Assembly (NCBI RefSeq): GCF_015776785.2
Contig: NZ_LFMD02000003.1
Span: 1,458,330 to 1,522,329 of the forward strand
DNA from: Kitasatospora sp. SUK 42
Lineage (GTDB): Bacteria > Actinomycetota > Actinomycetes > Streptomycetales > Streptomycetaceae
DNA length: 64,000 nucleotides
Reading direction: 5' to 3'
Shown: positions 1 through 7,342 of the stretch, piece after piece
Position numbering within the stretch: position 1 is the stretch's first letter
Layout of the letters: every line of letters begins with the position of its first letter
Translations under genes and position numbers: made by a program
The notes under the pieces: model-generated
Databases searched by the model: none
What the model saw: only the letters and a program-made list of their open reading frames with translations
Told to the model about the DNA's origin: nothing

Positions 1-310
1 TGACGTCCTCGGCAGCGTCCGACACGGACAGCGCCAGGAACTTGACCCCTCCCTGCTCGCCCATCACCCCGACGGAGCGGCGCAGCACCTCGACGCCACC
101 GCCACCGGGCAGGTGGACGTCGAGCAGCACCACGTCCGGCCTGGTCTCGGCGACCACGCGGACCGCCGAGTCCACGTCGTCGGCCTCGCCGACCACGTCG
201 ATGCCGGTCACCTCGGTGCGGCCGATCTCGGCCCTGACCCCCGTCCGGAACATCCGGTGGTCGTCCACCAGCACGACCCTGGCCCTGCGCTCCGGCCCTG
301 CCTCAGTCAT
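1..310 (-). CDS. LuxR/NarL-type response regulator, 3' part cut by window edge
   Basis: Only the first 103 codons are inside the window. They encode a receiver domain: an acidic DD pair after the first strand (VLVDDHRMF), the phospho-acceptor Asp in VVLLDVHLPGGGG and a following LALSVSD stretch. The ATG at 310 overlaps the end of the upstream sensor kinase by 8 bases, so the pair is translationally coupled. A C-terminal LuxR-type helix-turn-helix is expected beyond base 1 but not seen. It is the output partner of the PspC histidine kinase. Confidence 0.9.
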   Translation of the reverse strand, partial: MTEAGPERRARVVLVDDHRMFRTGVRAEIGRTEVTGIDVVGEADDVDSAVRVVAETRPDVVLLDVHLPGGGGVEVLRRSVGVMGEQGGVKFLALSVSDAAEDV

Positions 311-1814
311 TCGTTCTCTCCATCTCCAGCTCGACCTCGGTGCCGCCGCCCGCCGCCGGCCGCACCCGGGCGGTGCCACCGTTGCGCTTCATCCGGCCCA
401 TGATCGACTCCCGTACGCCCATCCGGTCCTCGGGCACCGTGTCGGGGTCGAAGCCGGGGCCGTGGTCGCGGACGAACACCGACACCGTCCTCCCCTCCAC
501 CTCGGCGTAGACCTGGACCGGTCCCCCGCCACCGTACTTGGCCGCGTTGACGGTCGCCTCCCTCGCGGCCTGCATCTGTGCCGCGATCCTCTCGTCCATC
601 GGGCAGTCGCCGACGATCACCAGCTCGACCGGGACGCCGTGCCGGTCCTCGACCTCGGCGACGACGGCGCGCAGGGTCTCCGCCATGGTGTCCGGCGCGG
701 CCTCGGCGGCGGCCTCCGGACGGTACAGCCACAGCCGCAGCTCGCGCTCCTGGGAGCGCGCCAGCCGCAGCACCTCCTTGGGGTCCTCGGCCCGGCGCTG
801 GATCAGGGTCAGGGTGTGCAGCACCGAGTCGTGGATGTGCGCGGCGATCTCGGCGCGCTCCTGGGCGCGGATGCGGGCGGTGCGCTCGGCGCCGAGGTCC
901 TGCCACAGCCGCAGGCCGTACGGGCCGACCAGGACCAGCACCCCGGCCAGCACCGCGATCGAGGCCTCGACCACCGAGCCGAGCGCGGAGCCGCTGCCCT
1001 GCATGGCGAGCAGTGCGATGGTGCCGGCCACCGCGAGCAGCACGCCGACGCCGACCCGGGTGTAGGCGCCGCGCCGCTTCTCGCCCTCGATCCCGAACCA
1101 GCGCTGCCAGCGCGAGTCGTCGGCCTGCCGCCAGACCAGCGCGACGCCGACGCCGATCGCCAGCAGCGGCCAGGTGTAGGACTTGGCGGTCTGCCAGCCC
1201 AGCACGTTGAGCAGGGCGATCACGCCGATCACGACCATGACCAGGGCGGCGAGCTGGCCGAGGCCGCCCTGGTCGTCCTTGGCGGCGGGCCGGGCGGCCT
1301 CCGCGGAGCCGCCCTCCTCCGCGGACGCGGGCGCGGTGGCCGGCTCGCCCTGGAGGGTGCTCTGGAGCAGCTCCCTCAGGCGCCCGACCCAGCCGCCGCC
1401 CGCCTTGCTCAGCGGCGTGCCCGGCCGCAGCCACGGCGAGGTCGGGATGTAGACGCCGTTGACGTTCACCCAGTGCGTGCCGCCGCGCTGCGAGGGCTCG
1501 CCGATGCCGATCGGCACCACGAACCAGAACGCGGCGTACAGCAGCGCGCCGATCCCCTGCGCGAAGAACAGCAGCACGAAGGCGATCCGCACCCACCGGA
1601 CCGGCAGCCCGAGGTGCACCGCCAGGCCGTGCGCGACGCCGCCCAGCACCCGCCCCCGCGGACTGCGGTAGAGCCGGCGGTACGGCGGCCGCCCGCCGTC
1701 GGGCGCGGTCGGGTCGCCGCCGCCCGACGGCGCGGCGTCGGGGGCGAGGGGTCGGGGGTCGGAACCGGGTGCTGCCACGCCACGATGGTTCCACGCGGGC
1801 ACGTGCGGGCGCAT
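303..1814 (-). CDS. PspC-domain sensor histidine kinase (LiaS/DesK-like)
   Basis: 503 residues. The N-terminal third carries a PspC-type segment (YRSPRGRVLGGVAHGLAVHL, then a hydrophobic pair near residues 75-100), followed by several further membrane segments. The kinase half has the HisKA_3 dimerisation motif with the phospho-His in AAHIHDSVLHTLTLIQRRA, a conserved ATREATVNAAKYGG N-box and an ATPase G-box (VRDHGPGFDPD). Its 3' end overlaps the response regulator start. It probably reports envelope or membrane stress, as PspC and LiaS relatives do; that is inference from family. The first ATG at 1814 lacks a strong ribosome site; a GTG at 1778 is an alternative start that would leave the upstream repeats outside the gene. 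Confidence 0.9.
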   Translation of the reverse strand: MRPHVPAWNHRGVAAPGSDPRPLAPDAAPSGGGDPTAPDGGRPPYRRLYRSPRGRVLGGVAHGLAVHLGLPVRWVRIAFVLLFFAQGIGALLYAAFWFVVPIGIGEPSQRGGTHWVNVNGVYIPTSPWLRPGTPLSKAGGGWVGRLRELLQSTLQGEPATAPASAEEGGSAEAARPAAKDDQGGLGQLAALVMVVIGVIALLNVLGWQTAKSYTWPLLAIGVGVALVWRQADDSRWQRWFGIEGEKRRGAYTRVGVGVLLAVAGTIALLAMQGSGSALGSVVEASIAVLAGVLVLVGPYGLRLWQDLGAERTARIRAQERAEIAAHIHDSVLHTLTLIQRRAEDPKEVLRLARSQERELRLWLYRPEAAAEAAPDTMAETLRAVVAEVEDRHGVPVELVIVGDCPMDERIAAQMQAAREATVNAAKYGGGGPVQVYAEVEGRTVSVFVRDHGPGFDPDTVPEDRMGVRESIMGRMKRNGGTARVRPAAGGGTEVELEMERTND

Positions 1815-1853
1815 CAGGGTGTCGCCCTGACGCTTATCAGGGACAAGTCAGGG
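1814..1853. promoter_or_regulatory. TCAGGG repeat cluster between divergent PspC genes
   Basis: TCAGGG occurs at 1814, 1837 and 1848, and inverted as CCCTGA at 1825-1830, so there is a perfect 6-bp dyad with a 5-base spacer (1814-1830) followed by two direct copies 11 bases apart. The cluster lies in the short space between the divergent kinase and PspC/LiaF-like genes. A response-regulator operator is plausible; no experimental consensus was available to compare. Confidence 0.4.
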
Positions 1854-1911
1854 TACGAGCAGGGCCGTACCCGGTTGGGCCCGCCCATCCCCTGCCGGAA
1901 GGATGGTGTCC

Positions 1912-3303
1912 ATGACCGAGGACCACCGCATCCAGGAGGCCGGGCCCGCCGCCCCGCCGGAACCTGACCGCCCGTCGCTCACCAGGGCCGAGCACCACCG
2001 CGTGGTGGCCGGCGTCTGCGGCGGCCTCGGGCGGCATCTGGACATCGACCCGGTGGTCTTCCGGGTGGTCATCGTGGTGCTCTGCATCTCCGGCGGCCTC
2101 GGGCTGTTCCTGTACGGCCTGGCCTGGCTGATCGTCCCGACCGAGGGCAGCGCCGACGGCAAGGGCCGCGGCGGCCGCACCGAGCTCCAGCGGGTGCTCA
2201 CCGGCCGGGTCGACGGCCAGTCCGTCGGCGCGGTGCTGCTGACGGTGATCGGCACCGGGGTGTTCTTCTCCTCGATGGGCAACGGCGACCAGCTGTTCCC
2301 GCTGCTGCTGCTCGGCGCCCTGGTCTTCCTGGCGGTGCGCTACGACCCGGACCGCCGCCGCGGCCGGGCCCGCGGGCGCCGGCACGGCGGCCCGTACGAC
2401 CGCCACTTCCCCGAGTCCGACGCCTACCGCTGGCCGCGCCCGCCGGAGGACGAGGCCGCGCGCGCCCAGCGCGCCGCCGACTCCCCCGCGCCCGGCGCGA
2501 GCGGCTACCTCTGGGACCCCCGCCACCCCGAGCGCAACCCGTACGGCGCCGACGCCCCGGCCGCCCCCACCCCGGCCCCGCCGGCCGGCGGCCCGGCGCA
2601 GCCCTGGTGGCAGCGCCCCGACCTGCCGGAGGGCGACCCGCTGCGCAAGGAGCGCCCGGAGGGGCGGCGCGAGCCGGCCGTCGTGCGGCGCCCCCGGGAG
2701 CGGTCGGCGCTCGGCTTCTTCGGCTTCCTGCTGGCGATCGGTGCGGCCACCGCGGTCTGGTCCGCCTCGGTCGGCCACACCAACCCCACCAGGCTGAGCA
2801 CCGTCGTGACGGCCACCGGCCTGCTGGTGATCGGTCTGACCCTGCTGGTCGCCGCGAAGTTCGGCAAGGCCCGCAAGCTCGCGGTGCTGGGCCTGCTGCT
2901 CACCCTGGCGCTGGCCTTCGTCGGCCGCACGCCGACCTCGGTGCAGGACGCCATCGGCCAGCGCGACTGGACGGTCGCCACGGCGACGGACCTGAAGGAC
3001 CGTTACAACCTCGGCGCCGGGGACATCCGACTGGACCTGTCCGGGCTGGACCCGGCCGGGGCCACCCTGGCCACCAAGGTCGACCTCGGTGCCGGCCAGA
3101 TCACCGTCACCCTGCCCCCGGACGTCACGGTCAACCTGGTGGCCAGGGTCGGGCTCGGCGACGTCTCCATCCCCGGTGAGCGCAGCGACAGCACCGGGCG
3201 GCACACCTACCTGTTGAACCCCGTCGGGGGGCAGGCATCCAAGGGCACGCTCGACCTCCAACTCGGGATCGGGCTCGGCAGCATCAAGGTGGTCCAGCAG
3301 TGA
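1912..3303 (+). CDS. PspC-domain membrane protein with LiaF-like C-terminus
   Basis: 463 residues from the ATG at 1912, chosen because GGAAGG at 1897-1902 sits nine bases before it and abuts the alternative ATG at 1903. N-terminal PspC domain (about residues 22-80: LTRAEHHRVVAGVCGGLGRH, then a membrane segment), a charged Arg/Pro-rich cytoplasmic stretch, three to four hydrophobic segments (about 260-350) and a C-terminal repeat-rich beta domain (NLGAGDIRLDLSGL, VRVGLGDVSIP-like strands) like the LiaF C-terminal region. Divergent from the PspC sensor kinase, it is the likely negative or sensory partner of that system. It is coupled to the next small gene by a 4-base overlap. Confidence 0.88.
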   Translation: MTEDHRIQEAGPAAPPEPDRPSLTRAEHHRVVAGVCGGLGRHLDIDPVVFRVVIVVLCISGGLGLFLYGLAWLIVPTEGSADGKGRGGRTELQRVLTGRVDGQSVGAVLLTVIGTGVFFSSMGNGDQLFPLLLLGALVFLAVRYDPDRRRGRARGRRHGGPYDRHFPESDAYRWPRPPEDEAARAQRAADSPAPGASGYLWDPRHPERNPYGADAPAAPTPAPPAGGPAQPWWQRPDLPEGDPLRKERPEGRREPAVVRRPRERSALGFFGFLLAIGAATAVWSASVGHTNPTRLSTVVTATGLLVIGLTLLVAAKFGKARKLAVLGLLLTLALAFVGRTPTSVQDAIGQRDWTVATATDLKDRYNLGAGDIRLDLSGLDPAGATLATKVDLGAGQITVTLPPDVTVNLVARVGLGDVSIPGERSDSTGRHTYLLNPVGGQASKGTLDLQLGIGLGSIKVVQQ

Positions 3304-3509
3304 GGAAGCACCGGCTCGACCTGTTCTCGCTGATCGCGGGCGGACTGTTCACCGTGATCGCCGTGCTCTACCTGGTGGCGGCGCTCAACGACCGCACGGT
3401 GAACGGGCGGATCATCGTCCCGGTCGCCTTCATCGTGCTCGGCGTCGGCGGCCTGGCCGGCGCGGTCGCGGCGGTCGCCCGGCGCGGCCGGACCGACCGC
3501 GACGACTAG
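3300..3509 (+). CDS. small two-helix membrane protein
   Basis: 69 residues starting at GTG 3300, overlapping the stop of the PspC/LiaF-like gene (GTGA), so it is translationally coupled. Two hydrophobic segments (about residues 8-28 and 38-60) with a positively charged, Arg-rich tail ending RRGRTDRDD. No named family recognised; position implies a membrane accessory of the same system. Confidence 0.75.
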   Translation: MRKHRLDLFSLIAGGLFTVIAVLYLVAALNDRTVNGRIIVPVAFIVLGVGGLAGAVAAVARRGRTDRDD

Positions 3510-3549
3510 GGCGTGGACGAGCAGGCCCCGAACAAACAGGCCCCGGCGC

Positions 3550-4569
3550 TCAGCTCTGCAACGGGCCCAGGGTCAGCCTGTCCCCGTCCTTGCTGACGGT
3601 GTACTTCGGCAGCGGCTTGACCGCCGGCCCGTTGACCACCGCGCCGGTCGCGGCGTCGAAGCGGGAGCCGTGGCAGGGGCAGTACAGCTGGCCGTTCTTC
3701 GGCGCGTCCACCGCGCAGCCGGAGTGGGTGCACACCGAGGAGAGGGCGCAGTACTGCCCCGCCTTGGGCTGCACGATGTAGACGGCGTCCCCGGTGGCCG
3801 GGTCCTTGACCTGGGCCGATCCGCCGACCGCCACGCTCGCCGCGGACACCGAGGGGGCGGCCGGCGCCGGGGTGGTGGGGGCCGGGGCCGTGGACTGCTT
3901 GCCGGCGGGCTGCTTGTCCCGCCCGAAGGTGCGGGTCAGCGAGCCGGTCAGCAGGCCTGCGCCGCCGATCGCGACCGCCGCGATCCCGCCGTCCACCAGC
4001 GACCGGCGCCTGACGTGCTCCTCCTTCAGCCCGCGCACCCGGTCCCGCTCGGCCCGGCGGGCCAGGTAGCCGTCCACCGACAGGTAGGGCGTGCCGGCCA
4101 GCAGCAGCGGCGTCCAGGCCATCAGGTAGCCGAGGTCGTTGCCGAGGTAGTACGGCGAGACGCTCCAGCTGACGGTCAGCCAGAGGCTCAGGTTGAGCAG
4201 CGCGCCGCCGAGCGCCGAGACCCGGCCCCACAGACCGAGCAGGGTGCCGAGGCCGACCGCCAGTTCACCGAAGGCGACGGCGAGCGCGAACAGCGTCGGG
4301 TGGTCGAGGGCCACCCCGAGCAGGAAGGAGATCGGGCTGTCGGCCCTGACGGCCTGGGTCTGCGAGACGAAGGAGGCCGGGTCGCCCGCACCGGCCAGGT
4401 AGTGCGCGTCGGAGAGCTTGTCCAGGGCGGCGTAGACGAAGGTGACGCCGAGGAACAGTCGCAGCGGCAGCAGCGCGTACCGGGACGCGAGCGCCCTCAG
4501 CCACGCCGCCCGGTCGGCCGGGCCGGGCACTCCCCCGTGGACCGCCGCGGAGTTGCTGGCCTCCGACAT
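3550..4569 (-). CDS. DoxX-family membrane protein fused to a Rieske [2Fe-2S] domain
   Basis: 339 residues. The N-terminal half is a four-helix DoxX/DoxD-type domain (residues about 30-175, with YALLPLRLFLGVTFVYAALD). An RR-containing stretch (VRRRSLVDGG, about 190) precedes another hydrophobic helix that looks like a Tat-type anchor. The C-terminal domain (about 240-339) is a Rieske domain with both ligand motifs: C280-T-H282 in CTHSGC and C297-P-C-H300 in CPCHGS, the extra Cys residues fitting the usual disulfide. A Ser/Thr/Pro linker separates the parts. It is probably an exported, membrane-tethered electron-transfer protein acting with quinones; substrate unknown. It is downstream of guaA, separated from it by a strong terminator. 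Confidence 0.9.
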   Translation of the reverse strand: MSEASNSAAVHGGVPGPADRAAWLRALASRYALLPLRLFLGVTFVYAALDKLSDAHYLAGAGDPASFVSQTQAVRADSPISFLLGVALDHPTLFALAVAFGELAVGLGTLLGLWGRVSALGGALLNLSLWLTVSWSVSPYYLGNDLGYLMAWTPLLLAGTPYLSVDGYLARRAERDRVRGLKEEHVRRRSLVDGGIAAVAIGGAGLLTGSLTRTFGRDKQPAGKQSTAPAPTTPAPAAPSVSAASVAVGGSAQVKDPATGDAVYIVQPKAGQYCALSSVCTHSGCAVDAPKNGQLYCPCHGSRFDAATGAVVNGPAVKPLPKYTVSKDGDRLTLGPLQS

Positions 4570-4684
4570 CCCTCACACCTTCCCTCGCCGCCTGCCACTC
4601 CCTGACAGGTCCGGTCCGCATTCTGCCCGCTCCTGCGCGCTTTCGGTGGGACGTCCCCCCTGGGGGTCCGCCTCCCGGACGAGC

Positions 4685-4734
4685 GAACGGCCGCGCCGTC
4701 GCTCCCCACTACGGGAACGACGGCGCGGCCGTTC
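4685..4734 (-). terminator. guaA intrinsic terminator
   Basis: Perfect 17-bp inverted repeat (GAACGGCCGCGCCGTCG at 4685-4701 and its complement at 4718-4734) with a 16-base loop, just past the guaA stop. There is no long T tract, as is usual in streptomycetes. Confidence 0.8.
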
Positions 4735-4768
4735 AGGCTCCGGTCGGTTCAGCGACCGGCGGGAGTGG

Positions 4769-6364
4769 TCACTCCCACTCGATGGTGCCCGGCGGCTTGC
4801 TGGTGACGTCGACGACGACGCGGTTCACGTCGCGGACCTCGTTGGTGATCCGGGTGGAGATCCTCGCCAGCACGTCGTACGGCAGGCGCGACCAGTCGGC
4901 GGTCATGGCGTCCTCGGACGAGACCGGGCGCAGCACGATCGGGTGACCGTAGGTGCGGCCGTCGCCCTGCACGCCCACGCTGCGCACGTCGGCGAGCAGC
5001 ACGACCGGGCACTGCCAGATCTCGCGGTCCAGGCCGGCCGCGGTCAGCTCCTCGCGGGCGATCGCGTCGGCGTCGCGGAGCAGGTCCAGACGCTCCTTGG
5101 TGACCTCGCCGACGATCCGGATGCCCAGGCCCGGGCCCGGGAACGGCTGGCGCTGGACGATCTCCTCCGGCAGGCCGAGCTCCTGGCCGACCATCCGGAC
5201 CTCGTCCTTGAACAGCTTGCGCAGCGGCTCGACCAGCTGGAACTGGAGGTCCTCGGGCAGGCCGCCGACGTTGTGGTGGGACTTGATGTTGGCGGTGCCG
5301 GTCCCGCCGCCGGACTCCACCACGTCCGGGTACAGAGTGCCCTGGACCAGGAAGTCGACCGACTGGCCGTGCTCGCCGGCCTCGGCGATGATCTCGGCCT
5401 GCGCCTGCTCGAAGACCCGGATGAACTCCCGGCCGATGATCTTGCGCTTCTCCTCGGGGTCGGTGACCCCCTTCAGCGCGTTCAGGAAGCGCTCGGAGGC
5501 GTCGACGACCTTCAGCTGCACGCCGGTGGCGGCGACGAAGTCCTTCTCGACCTGCTCGGTCTCGCCCTTGCGCATCAGGCCGTGGTCGACGTAGACGCAG
5601 GTCAGCTGGTCGCCGATGGCGCGGTTGACCAGGGCCGCGGCGACCGCGGAGTCCACGCCGCCGGAGAGGCCGCAGATCGCGCGCTTGTCGCCGACCTGCT
5701 CGCGGATCAGGGCGATCTGCTCCTCGACCACGCTGCCGGTGGTCCAGGTCGGGGCGATGCCCGCGCCGCGGTAGAGGAAGTGCTCCAGGACCAGCTGGCC
5801 GTGGTCGGAGTGCAGCACCTCGGGGTGGTACTGGACACCGTAGAGGCGGGCCTCGTCGTTCTCGAAGGCCGCGACCGGCACCAGGTCGGTGGAGGCGGTG
5901 ACGGTGAAGCCCTCCGGGGCGGCGGAGCAGGCGTCGCCGTGCGACATCCACACCGAGTGCTGGGCCGGGATGCCCTCGAACAGGGTGGAGCCGGTGCGGG
6001 AGACCGCCAGCGGGGTGCGGCCGTACTCGCGGGCACCGTTGTTGTCGACCGCGCCGCCGAGGCTCTTGGCCATCAGCTGGAAGCCGTAGCACATGCCGAA
6101 GACCGGGACACCGGCCTCAAAGATCGCGCGGTCGATCTGCGGCGCGCCCTCTTCGTAGACCGACGACGGGCCGCCGGAGAGGATGATCGCCTTGGGGTTC
6201 TTGGCGAGCATCTCGGCGACCGGCATGCTGCTCGGCACGATCTCGCTGTAGACCCGCGCCTCACGCACCCGACGGGCGATGAGCTGGGCGTACTGGGCAC
6301 CGAAATCGACCACCAGGACGGGGTCGTTGTCCGGCGCGGACTGGACGGGAATTGCAGAGGACAC
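4769..6364 (-). CDS. guaA: GMP synthase (glutamine-hydrolysing)
   Basis: 531 residues from GTG 6364, chosen because GGAAGG lies six bases upstream and the N-terminus then matches the family; the reading frame stays open further upstream without family similarity. It converts XMP to GMP using glutamine and ATP. The class I amidotransferase domain has the nucleophile Cys in FGMCYGFQLMA and His/Glu in YHPEVLHS; the ATP pyrophosphatase domain has the P-loop motif LSGGVDSAVAAAL, and the dimerisation domain ends in TIEWE. The gene works with guaB (20.9-22.4 kb) in the IMP to GMP branch. Promoter candidate: TAGAAT as a -10 on the minus strand at 6460-6465, with no convincing -35. Confidence 0.98.
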   Translation of the reverse strand: MSSAIPVQSAPDNDPVLVVDFGAQYAQLIARRVREARVYSEIVPSSMPVAEMLAKNPKAIILSGGPSSVYEEGAPQIDRAIFEAGVPVFGMCYGFQLMAKSLGGAVDNNGAREYGRTPLAVSRTGSTLFEGIPAQHSVWMSHGDACSAAPEGFTVTASTDLVPVAAFENDEARLYGVQYHPEVLHSDHGQLVLEHFLYRGAGIAPTWTTGSVVEEQIALIREQVGDKRAICGLSGGVDSAVAAALVNRAIGDQLTCVYVDHGLMRKGETEQVEKDFVAATGVQLKVVDASERFLNALKGVTDPEEKRKIIGREFIRVFEQAQAEIIAEAGEHGQSVDFLVQGTLYPDVVESGGGTGTANIKSHHNVGGLPEDLQFQLVEPLRKLFKDEVRMVGQELGLPEEIVQRQPFPGPGLGIRIVGEVTKERLDLLRDADAIAREELTAAGLDREIWQCPVVLLADVRSVGVQGDGRTYGHPIVLRPVSSEDAMTADWSRLPYDVLARISTRITNEVRDVNRVVVDVTSKPPGTIEWE

Positions 6365-7293
6365 GGACGGCCTTCCGGCAGCGGTATCTAGGTGTCGCGC
6401 GGAACCGCCTCCCCGACGGGGGCTGCGGCTGCGGACGGGTGTGGGGTGTCTGAATACCGATTCTACCGGGCTGTCCGGTTTCACTCGTCTGCCCGTCCGC
6501 GGGACCGTGACCGGACGGGGCCGCGCTTCGTTGCTCCAGACGACCGTACGACCCGCGCCGCGTCCGCCAGACGCGCCGACTCCGCCCCCGGGGGCACCTC
6601 CGTACGGACGTGCAGGACCACGCGTGGAGCTCCACCCCAGTCCACCGGCGCATGTGGCGCCGCCGCCCCGGCCCGCCGGGGAGCGCGGTGCCGTGGGACC
6701 GTGCGCGGGTGCCGCGGCCGGCCAGCAGGGGACAGCGACCCCGGCCACGACTGGGTCGAGAGGTGGGGCGGTCGGCGCCCGGGGACGCCCGGGGCCGGCC
6801 GCCACACCCCGTTCTGTTCGGGACGCGCTCCCGGCGCGCTTCCCCCCGCCGTCCCGCGCCGCTACGCGCGTCTCCGTGCGCCCCAACCATCCACACCACT
6901 ACACACCGTGATCATTCGGCACGGCGCCGACCTGAAATGGACTGTGCCGAACTGCGCCGAACCGGTTGCAGAGCATGCCCTCCGTCCAGCACGATGCTCG
7001 GTGTGAACGGTTCTCCCGGCGGCCGACAGGCCCGGCGTGGAGGCCCGGACCGATGTTTCCGCAGCCGCCGCACAGCCGGGCGGCCGCGGTTTGCTCTTCA
7101 CGCTCCGTGATCGAGTGACCGGCGCAGACCTGCGCGTCGCCCCTCCCTCACGCGAACGTGCGCGCTCCGCCCCGCCGGCCACCCCCGCCGGCGCCCCGCG
7201 GGCGCACCCGAAGCCAACCGACACGACGGCGCTCCTCCCCCGGCGCCGTCACCTCCAGCACCGGCGCAGCCCTGGCGCCGAGTGCTGAGCGAC
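6365..7293. other. gene-poor region upstream of guaA
   Basis: About 930 bases without a supportable gene. Open frames here are arginine/proline-rich, lack family features and are mirrored in several frames, as GC-rich non-coding DNA produces. A plus-strand frame from 7037 to 7288 (83 codons) ends just before the terminator at 7294, but I see no ribosome site or similarity. The guaA promoter should be at the low end. A locally AT-richer patch lies near 6900-6960. Confidence 0.5.
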
Positions 7294-7323
7294 AAAGGGC
7301 CCCGTTCCCCCGCGGGGCCCTTT
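7294..7323. terminator. terminator after zinc-ribbon membrane gene
   Basis: Perfect 11-bp inverted repeat AAAGGGCCCCG/CGGGGCCCTTT (7294-7304 and 7313-7323) with an 8-base loop. It lies 20 bases past the stop of the minus-strand gene at 7343 and could work in both directions. Confidence 0.8.
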
Positions 7324-7342
7324 GCCCTTCCCCGGGCCCGGC

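Noticed and set aside
42..1967. Long plus-strand open frame of 641 codons opposite the sensor kinase
   Set aside because: It lies antisense to a well-supported kinase with clear motifs and is a GC-skew mirror frame, rich in His/Arg/Gly.
4769..6886. Longer GMP synthase starting at 6886
   Set aside because: Residues before the GTG at 6364 show no similarity to the family and this GTG has a proper ribosome site.
7037..7288. 83-codon plus-strand ORF before the terminator
   Set aside because: No ribosome site, no recognisable motif and Arg/Pro-rich composition typical of non-coding GC-rich frames; noted only as a possibility.
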